DNA from: JAJDXW01 sp965223775
Lineage (GTDB): Bacteria; Pseudomonadota; Gammaproteobacteria; HK1
Assembly: GCA_965223775.1 (NCBI GenBank)
Contig: OZ245021.1
Coordinates: 1,364,001 to 1,428,000 of the forward strand
Reading direction: 5' to 3'
Length of the DNA stretch: 64,000 nucleotides
This document shows positions 54,832 to 63,674 of this stretch, one piece after another; the stretch's first letter is position 1, and every line of letters starts with the position of its first letter. Made by a program: the position numbers and the translations under genes. Below the pieces are notes generated by a model that worked only from the letters and a program-made list of their open reading frames with translations, did no database searches and had not been told where the DNA came from.

Positions 54832-55811
54832 CCGCCGTCGAAGAGACGGCGGACCAGGCGCCGGGCCAGCACCCCTGCCGCGTGACGCCGGTAGTGTCCG
54901 CTGGTGAAGGTGGTGCGCATGGCCATGACCTGTCTGCGCACCAGCCCGCTCAACCGTTCCATTATCTCATCGTCGAGGGAGTTTCCGCACAGTGCTTCGG
55001 TGCCCTCCAGCCGGAACGGACGCGGGTTGGTGCCGGTGAACGCGAGCCGGAGGTCCGCCAGCCGGTCTCCCTCGCGGACCACCCCGGCCGCGACCCCGGC
55101 GAGGGGATAGTCGATGGACTGGCGCACCCGCACCTTGTCGTAGCCGGTGCGAAGCCCCGCGGGCCGGCGGGCCCGCACCGCCACCACGAACTCGTCCGGC
55201 TCGAGCGCGAGGTAGCGCTCGCCGTCGCCGGTATGGAGGGACTCGAGGGGGAGGGTACGGCGCCCTTGCGCCCCGGCGACCTCGACCTCCGCCGCGTCGA
55301 GGATGGCGAGGGCGGGAGAGAGATCGCCGCTGAAGGTCGCGTAGCAGATCCGGCTCTTCGGTGCGACGTGGCAGATCTCGCCGCCGTACTTGAGGCAATA
55401 CCGGTTCGCGGCCCGCCACCACTCGCTCTGGTTGTAGTAGATGCAGCGGGTATCGAGGCAGAGGTTGCCGCCGACCGTGCCCATGTTGCGGTGGGTGGGG
55501 CCCGCGATCGAGCCCGCCGCCGCCCCGAGCCCCGGGAATCGCTCGCGCACCCGGGGGTCGGCCGCGAGCTCGCTGATGTTGACCCCGGCCCCGATCCGGA
55601 TCCGCTCGCCCTCGACCTCGATCCCCCTCATGTCCGCGACGCGGTTGATGTCGATGAGGGTGGCGGGCGGGTCGCCGATCCCGCGCCGGAGGTTCACCAC
55701 GAGGTCGGTGCCGCCGCCGAGAAACCGGCTCCCCGGGTGATGGGCGCGGGCGGCGCGCACCTCGTCGATGCTCGCCGGGGTGAGAAGCTCCCACTCGGGA
55801 AGTACGTTCAA
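54828..55811 (-). CDS. FAD-binding subunit of molybdenum hydroxylase with extra [4Fe-4S] loop (HcrB-like)
   Basis: A 327-aa FAD-binding middle subunit. TTG 55811 overlaps the upstream stop as TTGA. FAD loops are FLGGGTDLVVNLRRG (~residues 30-44) and PTHRNMGTVGGNLCLD (~105-120). Uniquely informative are four cysteines at 123, 139, 147 and 156 with spacing C-x15-C-x7-C-x8-C. This is the pattern I recall for the extra [4Fe-4S] cluster loop of 4-hydroxybenzoyl-CoA reductase beta subunits. The insertion is absent in ordinary xanthine dehydrogenases. This points to a reductive or aromatic-CoA-type enzyme. Confidence 0.93.
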   Translation of the reverse strand: MNVLPEWELLTPASIDEVRAARAHHPGSRFLGGGTDLVVNLRRGIGDPPATLIDINRVADMRGIEVEGERIRIGAGVNISELAADPRVRERFPGLGAAAGSIAGPTHRNMGTVGGNLCLDTRCIYYNQSEWWRAANRYCLKYGGEICHVAPKSRICYATFSGDLSPALAILDAAEVEVAGAQGRRTLPLESLHTGDGERYLALEPDEFVVAVRARRPAGLRTGYDKVRVRQSIDYPLAGVAAGVVREGDRLADLRLAFTGTNPRPFRLEGTEALCGNSLDDEIMERLSGLVRRQVMAMRTTFTSGHYRRHAAGVLARRLVRRLFDGG

Positions 55812-58354
55812 GTCGCCGCCCCGGGCGGCTTGCCGGCGTTCCCCCCGGTCCGGATTTTCGGACCGGCTCCGGCTCCGGCTCTGGCCTCGGACTCGGGCTT
55901 GGCCTCGGGCTCGACCGGACGCTTCTTCGCGGCCGGTTCGCGCGGCGTCCCGGCGCTCGGCGGTGAAGCGGCGATGCCTCCGTTCCCTGCCCCACGGCGC
56001 GCCGCCCTCGCCGCGCGCTCCGCTTCCCGCTGTCGGCGCTCGAGCGCCCGCCACACCCGGTCCGGGGTGACCGGCAGCTCGTCCAGGCGAAGGCCGATGG
56101 CGTCCGCAACCGCGCTCGTCAGCGCCGGCAGGAAGCCCGCGAGCGAGCCCTCGCCCGCCTCCTTCGCCCCGAACGGGCCGAGGGGATCGTTGCTCTCCAC
56201 GATCTGCACGTCGATGGGGGGCGAGTCCGCGATCGTCGGCACCCGGTAGTCGAGCATGTTGGGAGCGGAAAGGAGGCCGTTCGCGTACCCCGTCTCCTCG
56301 CTCATCGCCTGTCCCATTCCCATCCACACCGATCCCTGGACCTGTCCTTCCACCGCGAGCCGATTGAGGGCCTTGCCGCAGTCGTGGGCGACCCACACCT
56401 GCTCGACGGTGACCTGGCCGGTCTCCTCGTCCACGGCTACTTCCACGACCTGCGCCGCGTAGCTGTAGCCGGTGCTCGAGCCGACCGTCGCCCCCCGGTA
56501 CCTGCGCCCCCCCTGCGCCTCCGGCGGGGTGGAGAAGTTGCCCTTGACGGTAATCGTGCCGCTCTCCCGGAGCGCCGCCGCGGCCACCTCGTCGAAGGCG
56601 ATTCCCCGGTCCTGGCTCCCCGCGCGGTACACCTCGCCCAGGACCTCCACGTCCTCGGGGCTCACCTCGAGCTCGCGGGCCGCCGCCTCCGTCAGTGTCC
56701 CGAGCAGACGTTCGGCCGCCTGTACGGCCGCGTTGCCGACCATCACGGTGACCCGGGAGGAGTACGCCCCGTTGTCCTTCGGGGTCACTTCGCTGTCGCT
56801 CGCGACGATGCGGATGCGGCCCGGGTCGACCCCGAGCACCTCCGTCACGCACTGGACGAGGACCGTGGACGACCCCTGCCCGATCTCGGGCGCGCCGGTC
56901 AGGATCACCACCGACCCGTCGAAGTCGAGCTTGAGGTGCACGGTGGCGTGCGGTTCGCCGGTCCAGTGGACGGGCTTCGACGCGCCGCTCACGTAGTGCG
57001 AGCACGCCATCCCGAGCCCGCGGCCGGGAGGGAGGCGCCCGCGCCGCTCGCGCCAGCCGCTCGCCTTCTCCACCCGGTCGAGGCACTCGGGGAGTCCGTA
57101 GCTGTTGACGAGGAGGTCGTTCGAGGTGACCGCGGGAGCATCGATGAGGTTCGCGCGCCGCACCGCGAAGGGGTCGAGTCCGAGCTCCCCCGCCATCTCG
57201 TCGAGCAGCGCCTCGAAGGCGAAGCGCACGTTGACCGTGCCGTGGCCCCGCATCGCGCCGCACGGGGGCGTGTTCGTGATCACCCGGCGCCCGTGGTAGC
57301 GGACGTTCTCGATGTCGTAGAGCGCGTAGAGGAGCGAGCCCGAGTAGAGGATGGTGACGATCCCGTATCCGGAGTAGGCCCCGCCCCGCTGCACGGTCTC
57401 GCACTCGACCCCGGTGATGCGCCCGTCGCGCCGGAGCCCGAGCCGGAGGCGGATGGATTGCTCCGGACGGCCCCGGTGGGTGATGAAGGTCTCTTCCCGG
57501 GTGGTGACGAGGCGCACCGCCCCGCCGGCCTTTCGGGCGAGGAGGGCGCAGACGATCTCGACGTGGAGGGCCTCGGTGCGGCAGCCGAAGCCGCCCCCGA
57601 TGTGGGGCTTGACCACGCGGATGCGCGACTTCTCCATGTCGAGGCAGCGCGCGAGCATGAGGTGAACGTAGAAGGGGACCTGGGTGCTCGCGTGCACGGT
57701 GAGCCGGCCGCGCTCGGGGTCGTAGTCCGCCAGCGCCGCGTGCATCTCCATCTGGGCCTGGCAGACCTCCGCACACCGGTAGGTCTTCTCCCTCACCAGA
57801 TCCGCGCCGGCAAGGGCCGAGTCCACGTCCCCCAACTCGAACTCGACGTCGCGCTCGACGTTGCCGGGGCGCTTCTCGTGGAGGTCGATCGCGCCGGGGG
57901 CGATCGCCGCCTCGGCCGTGTAGTACGCGGGGAGCTCCTCGACCTCGACCCGGATGAGGGCGAGGGCTCGCGCCGCGGTCGCGTCGTCGTCCGCCGCCAC
58001 CGCCGCGATCGCCTCGCCCCGGTAACGGACCCGGTCGCGGGCGAGGGGGTACTCGTGCATCGCGATGGGGAGCACCCCGAACGTGCGGTCGCAGTCCGCG
58101 CCGGTCACCACCGCGCGGACCCCGGGCAGCGCCTCGGCCTCGGTGGTGTCGATGGACCGGATCGCCGCGTGCCCCCAGGGGCTCCGCAGGATGCGGCCGG
58201 CGAGAGCGTCCACTGCCGGCAGGTCCGCCGTGTAGCGGGCGCGCCCGCTCACCTTGTCGGGTCCGTCCACGAGGGGCACGTACGCCCCGATGGTCCGGAC
58301 CCTGGCCGGTACCGCCTCCGGCTGCGGTACCGCCATGGGCGGTGGGGTGCTCAC
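55808..58354 (-). CDS. 4-hydroxybenzoyl-CoA reductase-like molybdopterin-binding alpha subunit
   Basis: A large subunit of 848 aa from GTG 58354, which overlaps the FeS subunit stop as GTGA. The frame extends further but is then the FeS gene in another frame. Motifs are PLVDGPDKVSGRARYTADLP, KPHIGGGFGCRTEALHVE (~residue 245), ITNTPPCGAMRGHGTVNVRF (~360, HcrA-like) and GAPEIGQGSSTVLVQ. The catalytic-Glu segment is LGPFGAKEAGEGS (~735). The C-terminal ~80 residues are a Pro/Ala/Glu/Lys-rich tail (EPAAKKRPVEPEAKPESEA) not typical of the family. It shares the FeS and FAD subunits with the second large subunit downstream. Confidence 0.93.
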   Translation of the reverse strand: MSTPPPMAVPQPEAVPARVRTIGAYVPLVDGPDKVSGRARYTADLPAVDALAGRILRSPWGHAAIRSIDTTEAEALPGVRAVVTGADCDRTFGVLPIAMHEYPLARDRVRYRGEAIAAVAADDDATAARALALIRVEVEELPAYYTAEAAIAPGAIDLHEKRPGNVERDVEFELGDVDSALAGADLVREKTYRCAEVCQAQMEMHAALADYDPERGRLTVHASTQVPFYVHLMLARCLDMEKSRIRVVKPHIGGGFGCRTEALHVEIVCALLARKAGGAVRLVTTREETFITHRGRPEQSIRLRLGLRRDGRITGVECETVQRGGAYSGYGIVTILYSGSLLYALYDIENVRYHGRRVITNTPPCGAMRGHGTVNVRFAFEALLDEMAGELGLDPFAVRRANLIDAPAVTSNDLLVNSYGLPECLDRVEKASGWRERRGRLPPGRGLGMACSHYVSGASKPVHWTGEPHATVHLKLDFDGSVVILTGAPEIGQGSSTVLVQCVTEVLGVDPGRIRIVASDSEVTPKDNGAYSSRVTVMVGNAAVQAAERLLGTLTEAAARELEVSPEDVEVLGEVYRAGSQDRGIAFDEVAAAALRESGTITVKGNFSTPPEAQGGRRYRGATVGSSTGYSYAAQVVEVAVDEETGQVTVEQVWVAHDCGKALNRLAVEGQVQGSVWMGMGQAMSEETGYANGLLSAPNMLDYRVPTIADSPPIDVQIVESNDPLGPFGAKEAGEGSLAGFLPALTSAVADAIGLRLDELPVTPDRVWRALERRQREAERAARAARRGAGNGGIAASPPSAGTPREPAAKKRPVEPEAKPESEARAGAGAGPKIRTGGNAGKPPGAAT

Positions 58355-58848
58355 ACGTGCGTACCTCGCGGGTCGTGCGAGGCGGCGGCCGCCTGTGCTG
58401 CCCACTGCACTGCCTCGATGATCTTGACGTATCCGGTGCAGCGGCAGATGTTGCTGCCGAGGGCCTCCCGGATGGTGTCTTCGGTCGGGTCGGGGTCTCG
58501 CCGCAGGAGCGCTTCCGAGGCCATGATGAGCCCCGGCGTGCAGTAGCCGCACTGGGAGCCGAGCTTGCGGTGGAAGCCTTCCTGGATGAAGGCGAGGCGT
58601 CCCTCCTCGGCGAGGGACTCGATCGTTTCGACCGAACGGCCGCCGACCGTCGCCGCGAGGGTGAGGCACGAAAGGGTGGGCGTGCCGTCGACGAGGACCG
58701 TGCACGCTCCGCACTCGCCGCCGTCGCACCCGGTCTTGGTGCCGGTGAGCCCCGCGGCCTCGCGCAGATGGTCGAGCAGGAGCACGTTGTCCGGCACCGC
58801 ATCGGTGCGTTCGCGCCCGTTGAGGCGATAGGTCAGCAAGCGAATCAT
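58351..58848 (-). CDS. (2Fe-2S)-binding small subunit of molybdenum hydroxylase
   Basis: A 165-aa small subunit from ATG 58848, with AGGGAG upstream. Cluster II is in the N-terminal ferredoxin domain: GCDGGECGACTVLVDG ... LSCLTLA (~residues 40-63). Cluster I is in the helical domain: GSQCGYCTPGLIM and NICRCTGYVKII (~residues 98-142). It carries electrons between the Mo site and FAD. First gene of the operon. Confidence 0.95.
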   Translation of the reverse strand: MIRLLTYRLNGRERTDAVPDNVLLLDHLREAAGLTGTKTGCDGGECGACTVLVDGTPTLSCLTLAATVGGRSVETIESLAEEGRLAFIQEGFHRKLGSQCGYCTPGLIMASEALLRRDPDPTEDTIREALGSNICRCTGYVKIIEAVQWAAQAAAASHDPRGTHV

Positions 58849-58973
58849 GGCCGGCTCCCTGTTCCCCGCGCTCTGCCGTTCCGGCCATTCTAGCCTGCAT
58901 GACCCGGCCGTCTCCCGCGGCCGGGTCCGCGGCCGGGCCCGGCTCGCCGCCGGGCGGCGCGAGAACCGCCGGC

Positions 58974-60281
58974 TCAGCCGTCCGGTCGGCCGGCGTCGCG
59001 CCGGAGTTGGCGCCCGCGCCCGCGCCCGCGGGCGGCGCGCGATGGTCCCGCCGGCCGCCGGTGGATTTCGGGCCAGACGAACGAGACCACGATGGCGGCG
59101 ACGAGCCCCTCCAGTCCGATGAGGGCGACCGCGTCGCGCGCGCCGATCCAGTCCGCGAGGGTGCCGACGTGGTAGAAGCCGAGCGGCCCGGTCCCGATGC
59201 ACACGGACAGCACCCCCATCATCCGGCCCCGCACCTCCGCCGGCGTGGAGAGGATGACGAGGGTGGTCTGCATCGCCGCGTACGCGGCGCCCCCGAGGCC
59301 GACCACGAACAGCATGGCGCCGCCGAGCCAGGGAAGGGGAGAGGCGGCGAACGCGATTGAGAACACGAGGTAGAACAGGCAGCCCGCGAAGTACAGGCGC
59401 ATGAAGTTGGCCGGACGCGCGACGACCGTGACCAGGATCGACCCGATGAGGGCGCCGGCCCCTTCCGTCGAGGCGAGGATCCCGACCGCGGTGGGGCCGA
59501 GCCGGAAGCTCTCCTCGCCGATCACCGGGATCATGGCGATCATGGGGAACGCCCAGAGGTTGAACACCACGGTGATGGCGAGGACGCTGGCGAGGCGGCG
59601 GTCGCCGCGCAGGTACCGCACGCCCTCGGCGACGCTCCGCCATACGTTGCCCGCCCCGGCTGCCCGGGCGGGCGACGGGAAGCGCACCATCTGGAACGCG
59701 ACCCAGCAAAGGGCATGGAGCACGGCCGAGATCACGAAAGTCCCCGCCAGCCCGACGGTGGCGAGCAGGGTTCCTCCGAGGAGGGGCCCCAGCATCCGGG
59801 TGCCGTTGTTGGCGAGGGTGTCGACTCCCATCGCCCGCCCGAGGAACGGCCTGCGGACCACGTCGCCGATGAGCGCCCGGCGGACCGGGAAGTCGGTGAT
59901 CCAGAAAGTGCCCCCGAGGAATGCGGCGACGCCGAGGTGCCACACCTCGATCCGGCCCGACCACGCGAGCACCGCGAGGCCCGCCGACAGCCCGCACATC
60001 CCGACCAGCCCCCATTGCATGAGCCGCCTTCGGTCGACCCGATCCGCGACCACCCCCCCGAAGACGCCGAAGAGCGCAAGGGGCAGCACCCGCAGCAGGG
60101 TCATCGCGGCGGTGATGGTGGCGGACCGGGTCTCGGCGTACACGTACACCCCGAAGACGAGCATCTCGATCCAGCGCACGACGCTCATCAGGGTGCCGAC
60201 GACGAAGATCGCGATGAACCGCCGGTCGGTCAGCCAGGCGTTTCGGCCCCGCCGCAAGGCCGCCGGTCGAAGCCCCCACAT
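58974..60281 (-). CDS. MFS transporter
   Basis: A 435-aa major facilitator of the MFS_3/enterobactin-exporter-like type. There are ~12 hydrophobic segments, with the inter-helix motif GVVADRVDRRRLMQ between TM2 and TM3 (~residues 77-90) and its counterpart TPAEVRGRMMGVL in the second half (~355). It starts 9 bp after the DUF599 gene and so is probably co-transcribed. The C-terminal ~30 residues are Arg-rich. Uptake or efflux of an aromatic acid is a guess from the neighbours. Confidence 0.87.
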   Translation of the reverse strand: MWGLRPAALRRGRNAWLTDRRFIAIFVVGTLMSVVRWIEMLVFGVYVYAETRSATITAAMTLLRVLPLALFGVFGGVVADRVDRRRLMQWGLVGMCGLSAGLAVLAWSGRIEVWHLGVAAFLGGTFWITDFPVRRALIGDVVRRPFLGRAMGVDTLANNGTRMLGPLLGGTLLATVGLAGTFVISAVLHALCWVAFQMVRFPSPARAAGAGNVWRSVAEGVRYLRGDRRLASVLAITVVFNLWAFPMIAMIPVIGEESFRLGPTAVGILASTEGAGALIGSILVTVVARPANFMRLYFAGCLFYLVFSIAFAASPLPWLGGAMLFVVGLGGAAYAAMQTTLVILSTPAEVRGRMMGVLSVCIGTGPLGFYHVGTLADWIGARDAVALIGLEGLVAAIVVSFVWPEIHRRPAGPSRAARGRGRGRQLRRDAGRPDG

Positions 60282-60290
60282 CGGCGCGGG

Positions 60291-60974
60291 TCAGTCGGTC
60301 TCGGAAGCGAGGATGGTGCGGGTCCGGGAGCGGAACTCGCGGCGGAGGAGCACCGCGGTGACCCACAACGTGGAGACCATGAACAGGATCGGGTGCAGGA
60401 ACCAGGCGGTCGCGGCAAGGGTGTAGTAGTAGGCGCGTATCCCCCCGTCGAAATGGAGGGCGCCGAGATCGAGCAGGCGAGCGCCGCGCCTCGCGAAGCT
60501 CGGGGAATCGGGCGTCTCCACCATGGGGGTCGCCCCCATGACGACGATGCAGTACGTATAGAGGCGGTGTGCCCACGCGAACTTGAAGAATGCGTAGATG
60601 AGCACCGTGATGAGCCCCAGCACCTTGATATGCCACAGCGTACGGGTCGTTTCCACCGCGAAGGGGAGGCCCTGAACGACCCCGAGGGCGCGATCGGTCG
60701 CCCCGAGCAGGGCGAGGAGCCCGCCCACGAGCAGGATCGCGGTGGATGCGAAGAACGTGCAGCCCTGGAGCACGGAGCCCTGGATCATGGTGTCAACCAT
60801 CCGCATTTCTCGCGCCGCCATGACCGTCATCCATTTCATCCGGTAACGGCTCATGATCCGGCTGAGGCTGGTCCACTTCCCGGAGCGGGGACGAAACACG
60901 ATCGCGTTGAAGCCGCCCCAGGACCCGACCAGAAGGGCCAGCGCGGCGAAGTCGAGCACCGTGAATCCCATCAT
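60291..60974 (-). CDS. DUF599 family membrane protein
   Basis: A 227-aa membrane protein. ATG 60974 overlaps the CoA-transferase stop as ATGA. DUF599 landmarks are SRIMSRYRMKWM and REMRMVDTMIQGSVLQGCTF (~residues 35-75), followed by hydrophobic segments near 75-95, 112-135 and 190-212. Family function is unknown. Confidence 0.85.
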   Translation of the reverse strand: MMGFTVLDFAALALLVGSWGGFNAIVFRPRSGKWTSLSRIMSRYRMKWMTVMAAREMRMVDTMIQGSVLQGCTFFASTAILLVGGLLALLGATDRALGVVQGLPFAVETTRTLWHIKVLGLITVLIYAFFKFAWAHRLYTYCIVVMGATPMVETPDSPSFARRGARLLDLGALHFDGGIRAYYYTLAATAWFLHPILFMVSTLWVTAVLLRREFRSRTRTILASETD

Positions 60975-62248
60975 CTGCGCTCTCCCGAACGCAGCCCGGC
61001 CCGGAACTCCGGGGCCGCGATATCCGCAAGCGCGGCGGCCCGCGCGCGCTCCGGCCGGAAGCGCAGGTCCGCGACCCCGTGCTCGGTCACCACGTAGTCG
61101 ACGTCGGTGCGCAGCGCCGTCGGGGCATTCCCGTCGCCGAGGCGCGGCACGATGCGCGACACCTTTCCTTGCGCGGCGGTCGCCCCGAGGGCGACGATGG
61201 AGCGCCCGCCCCGCGAGCTCGCCGCGCCCCGCATGAAGTCCACCGAGCCGCCGGTGCCGGTGACCTGGGCGCCGCGGATCATCTCCGCGTTCACCTGTCC
61301 CGCAAGGTCGATCTCGAGGGCCGAATTGATCGAGACGAAGCGGTCGATGCGCGCGAGGGTCCCGGCTGCGTGGGTGTAGTTGACGGGCCGGAACCGCACG
61401 TCCGCGCGCTCCGCGAGCCAGCCGTACAGGGCCGGGGAGCCGATCGCGTAGGCGGTGACGTGCCGGCCGCGGTCGATGGTCTTGCGCGACCCGGTGATTA
61501 CCCCGCGCTCGATGAGCTCCATCACCCCGTCGTCGAGGATGCCGGAGTGCAGGCCGAGATCGTTCTTGTCCCGGAGGGCGCCGAGCACCGCGTAGGGAAT
61601 GGAGCCGATGCCGGTCTGGATGGTGTCGCCATCGCGGACGAGTCCGGCGACATTCCGGGCGATGGCGCGGGCGGTCTCGTCCGGCGCAGGGAGGGGGAAC
61701 GGATCCGGGGCCCGGCTCACCGGCACCGCGAAGTCGATCCCGCGGGCGTCGATGCGGGGCCCGTCCGGGGGGTCGGGGAGGGCGGAGTTCACCTCGGCGA
61801 CGACCCGCCCGGCGCGCTCGCAGACGACGTCGACGAAATCGCAGTTGAGGCCCGCGCCGAAGTCGGCCGCGTCCTGCGCCGATGTGCCGTCGCGGGGGGC
61901 GGACACGCTCACGATGGCGAGGTCGAGGTCGAGGCCTTCGCCGAGGAGGTCGGCGACCGCCCGGAGCTGGCAGGGAACGAAGTCGATCCGTCCCGCCCGG
62001 TAGCTCGCCCGGGTCTCCGGGGTGATGAAGAAGGCGATTGCGCGGGCCTCGTCGTGCAGGGAGGCGAAGTCGAAGCGATTGAGGCCGGGAACGATCGACT
62101 GGATCCAGGTGACGTCGGCGCTCGCGGCGGGCCGGCGGCGGATCGCATCGAGCACCGTGGCCGGCTCGTTCGCGCCGCCCGCGACGAACACGGTCATCCC
62201 GGGCCCGAGCAGGGCGGGAACGTCGTCGGGCGCGAGGATCTCCGGCAT
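60971..62248 (-). CDS. Acetyl-CoA hydrolase/CoA-transferase family protein
   Basis: A 425-aa protein related to acetate/4-hydroxybutyrate CoA-transferases. ATG 62248 is the natural start; the frame open to 62473 adds unrelated residues. Motifs are FVAGGANEPAT, RFVSINSALEIDLAGQVNAE, MRGAASSRGGRSIVAL and DYVVTEHGVADLRF. Where many family members read HTEMxSDG, with the Glu reported as catalytic in 4-hydroxybutyrate CoA-transferase, this one has HSGILDDG. The mechanism may therefore differ. It is divergent from argJ. Confidence 0.9.
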   Translation of the reverse strand: MPEILAPDDVPALLGPGMTVFVAGGANEPATVLDAIRRRPAASADVTWIQSIVPGLNRFDFASLHDEARAIAFFITPETRASYRAGRIDFVPCQLRAVADLLGEGLDLDLAIVSVSAPRDGTSAQDAADFGAGLNCDFVDVVCERAGRVVAEVNSALPDPPDGPRIDARGIDFAVPVSRAPDPFPLPAPDETARAIARNVAGLVRDGDTIQTGIGSIPYAVLGALRDKNDLGLHSGILDDGVMELIERGVITGSRKTIDRGRHVTAYAIGSPALYGWLAERADVRFRPVNYTHAAGTLARIDRFVSINSALEIDLAGQVNAEMIRGAQVTGTGGSVDFMRGAASSRGGRSIVALGATAAQGKVSRIVPRLGDGNAPTALRTDVDYVVTEHGVADLRFRPERARAAALADIAAPEFRAGLRSGERR

Positions 62249-62423
62249 CGTTGCGTTCCGATGGGTCGCGGGTGCCGGCCCCGGACCGCGGCGCGCCGGA
62301 AAATCCCAGTACGCCGTGTCGGGTTGGAGCCGATGCGGAATTCTGCCACGATCGGACCCTTGGCAACCGGCGTTTCCCGGTTTGCCTCGTCTTGCCCCCA
62401 GATCATGCCATCCGGAGCATTCA
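62249..62423. promoter_or_regulatory. Divergent promoter region between CoA-transferase and argJ
   Basis: This 175-bp gap separates divergent genes and must contain both promoters. I cannot point to convincing -35/-10 boxes or operators. Confidence 0.5.
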
Positions 62424-63674
62424 GTGAGCGATTCCAGCGCGGTATCTCCCCTTGCCCCCGCCGCATTTCCCAATCTGCCGCCGGTTGCCGGGCTGTTGCT
62501 CGCCGCCCACGCGGCCGAGCTCCGCTACCGGGGGCGCCCCGACGTGATGCTGGCCGCCCTCGCGCCCGGCTCTCGCGTCGCCGGGGTGTTCACCCGGTCG
62601 CGCTGCGCGTCCGCGCCGGTGGACTGGTGCCGGGAGCATGTCCGGCGCGGCACGGCGCGGGCGGTGCTGTGCAACGCGGGCAACGCCAACGCGTTCACCG
62701 GGGCGGCGGGCGAGGCGGCCGTGCTCGATTCGGCGCGGGCGGTGGCCGGTGCGCTCGACGCGGCCCCCGAGGACGTCTACCTCGCCTCCACCGGGGTGAT
62801 CGGCGAGCCGCTCGGTGCGCAGGCGATGCGCGACGCGGTGGGGAAGGCGGCGCAAGCCCTCGGACCGCCCGCCCCGGAGCGCTGGCGGGCCGCGGCCGAC
62901 GCCATCCGCACCACCGACACGTTCCCCAAGGGGGCGGGCGGGGAGGCGCGGCTCGACGGCGAGACGGTGCGCGTCGCCGGGATCGCCAAGGGGAGCGGGA
63001 TGATCGCACCGGACATGGCGACGATGCTCGCGTTCGCGTTCACCGACGCGGACCTTCCCGCGCCGGTGCTGCAGGCGCTGCTCGGCGGTGCGGTGGACCG
63101 GAGCTTCAACCGGATCACGGTGGACTCCGATACCTCGACCAGCGATACGGTGCTCTTCTTCGCGACCGGGGCGGTCAAGCCCGCCGCGCCGATCACCGAG
63201 GCGTCCGATCCGAGGCTCGCGGGGTTCCGTGCCCTCCTCGATGCCACGATGCTCGATCTTGCCCATCAGATCGTCCGCGACGGCGAAGGAGCGAGCAAGT
63301 TCGTCGAGGTCACCGTGGAAGGCGCGGAGAGCGACGCGGCGGCGCGCCGGATTGCGCTGAGCATCGGGAACTCGCCGCTCGTCAAGACCATGCTCGCGGC
63401 GGCGGACGCGAACTGGGGCCGGCTGGTGATGGCGGTCGGCAAGGCGGGGGAGGCGGCCGAGCGCGACCGGCTCCGCCTGTGGATCGGGGACGAGCAGTGC
63501 GCCGAGGGCGGCCGGATCCGGGAAGGCTACTCGGAGGAGCGGGCGACCGAGCACCTCGGGGGTTCGCAGGTGCGGCTGCGAGCGGACGTCGGGGTGGGGA
63601 CGGGACGGGACACCATCTGGACCTGCGACCTCACCCACGCCTACATCGACATCAACGCCGGCTACCGGAGCTGA
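62424..63674 (+). CDS. argJ: Bifunctional glutamate N-acetyltransferase / amino-acid acetyltransferase
   Basis: A 416-aa ArgJ. GTG 62424 follows GGAG at the right distance; the longer upstream frame is non-coding. It recycles acetyl from N-acetylornithine to glutamate (arginine biosynthesis). The autocatalytic cleavage motif KGSGMIAPDMATML places the new N-terminal nucleophile at T200. NAGNANAFTG, VYLASTGVIGEPL, VDSDTSTSDTVLF and DGEGASKFVEVTVEGA are further family blocks. Apparently intact. Confidence 0.96.
   Translation: MSDSSAVSPLAPAAFPNLPPVAGLLLAAHAAELRYRGRPDVMLAALAPGSRVAGVFTRSRCASAPVDWCREHVRRGTARAVLCNAGNANAFTGAAGEAAVLDSARAVAGALDAAPEDVYLASTGVIGEPLGAQAMRDAVGKAAQALGPPAPERWRAAADAIRTTDTFPKGAGGEARLDGETVRVAGIAKGSGMIAPDMATMLAFAFTDADLPAPVLQALLGGAVDRSFNRITVDSDTSTSDTVLFFATGAVKPAAPITEASDPRLAGFRALLDATMLDLAHQIVRDGEGASKFVEVTVEGAESDAAARRIALSIGNSPLVKTMLAAADANWGRLVMAVGKAGEAAERDRLRLWIGDEQCAEGGRIREGYSEERATEHLGGSQVRLRADVGVGTGRDTIWTCDLTHAYIDINAGYRS

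Noticed and set aside
54828..58802. 1324-codon - strand frame that appears as one giant protein
   Set aside because: Only its last 327 codons (FAD subunit) are real; the rest overlaps the Mo alpha and FeS subunits in another frame and is Arg/Gly-rich without domains.
59401..61097. Two overlapping long + strand frames opposite the MFS, DUF599 and CoA-transferase genes
   Set aside because: Arg/Pro/His-rich, no motifs; antisense shadows.
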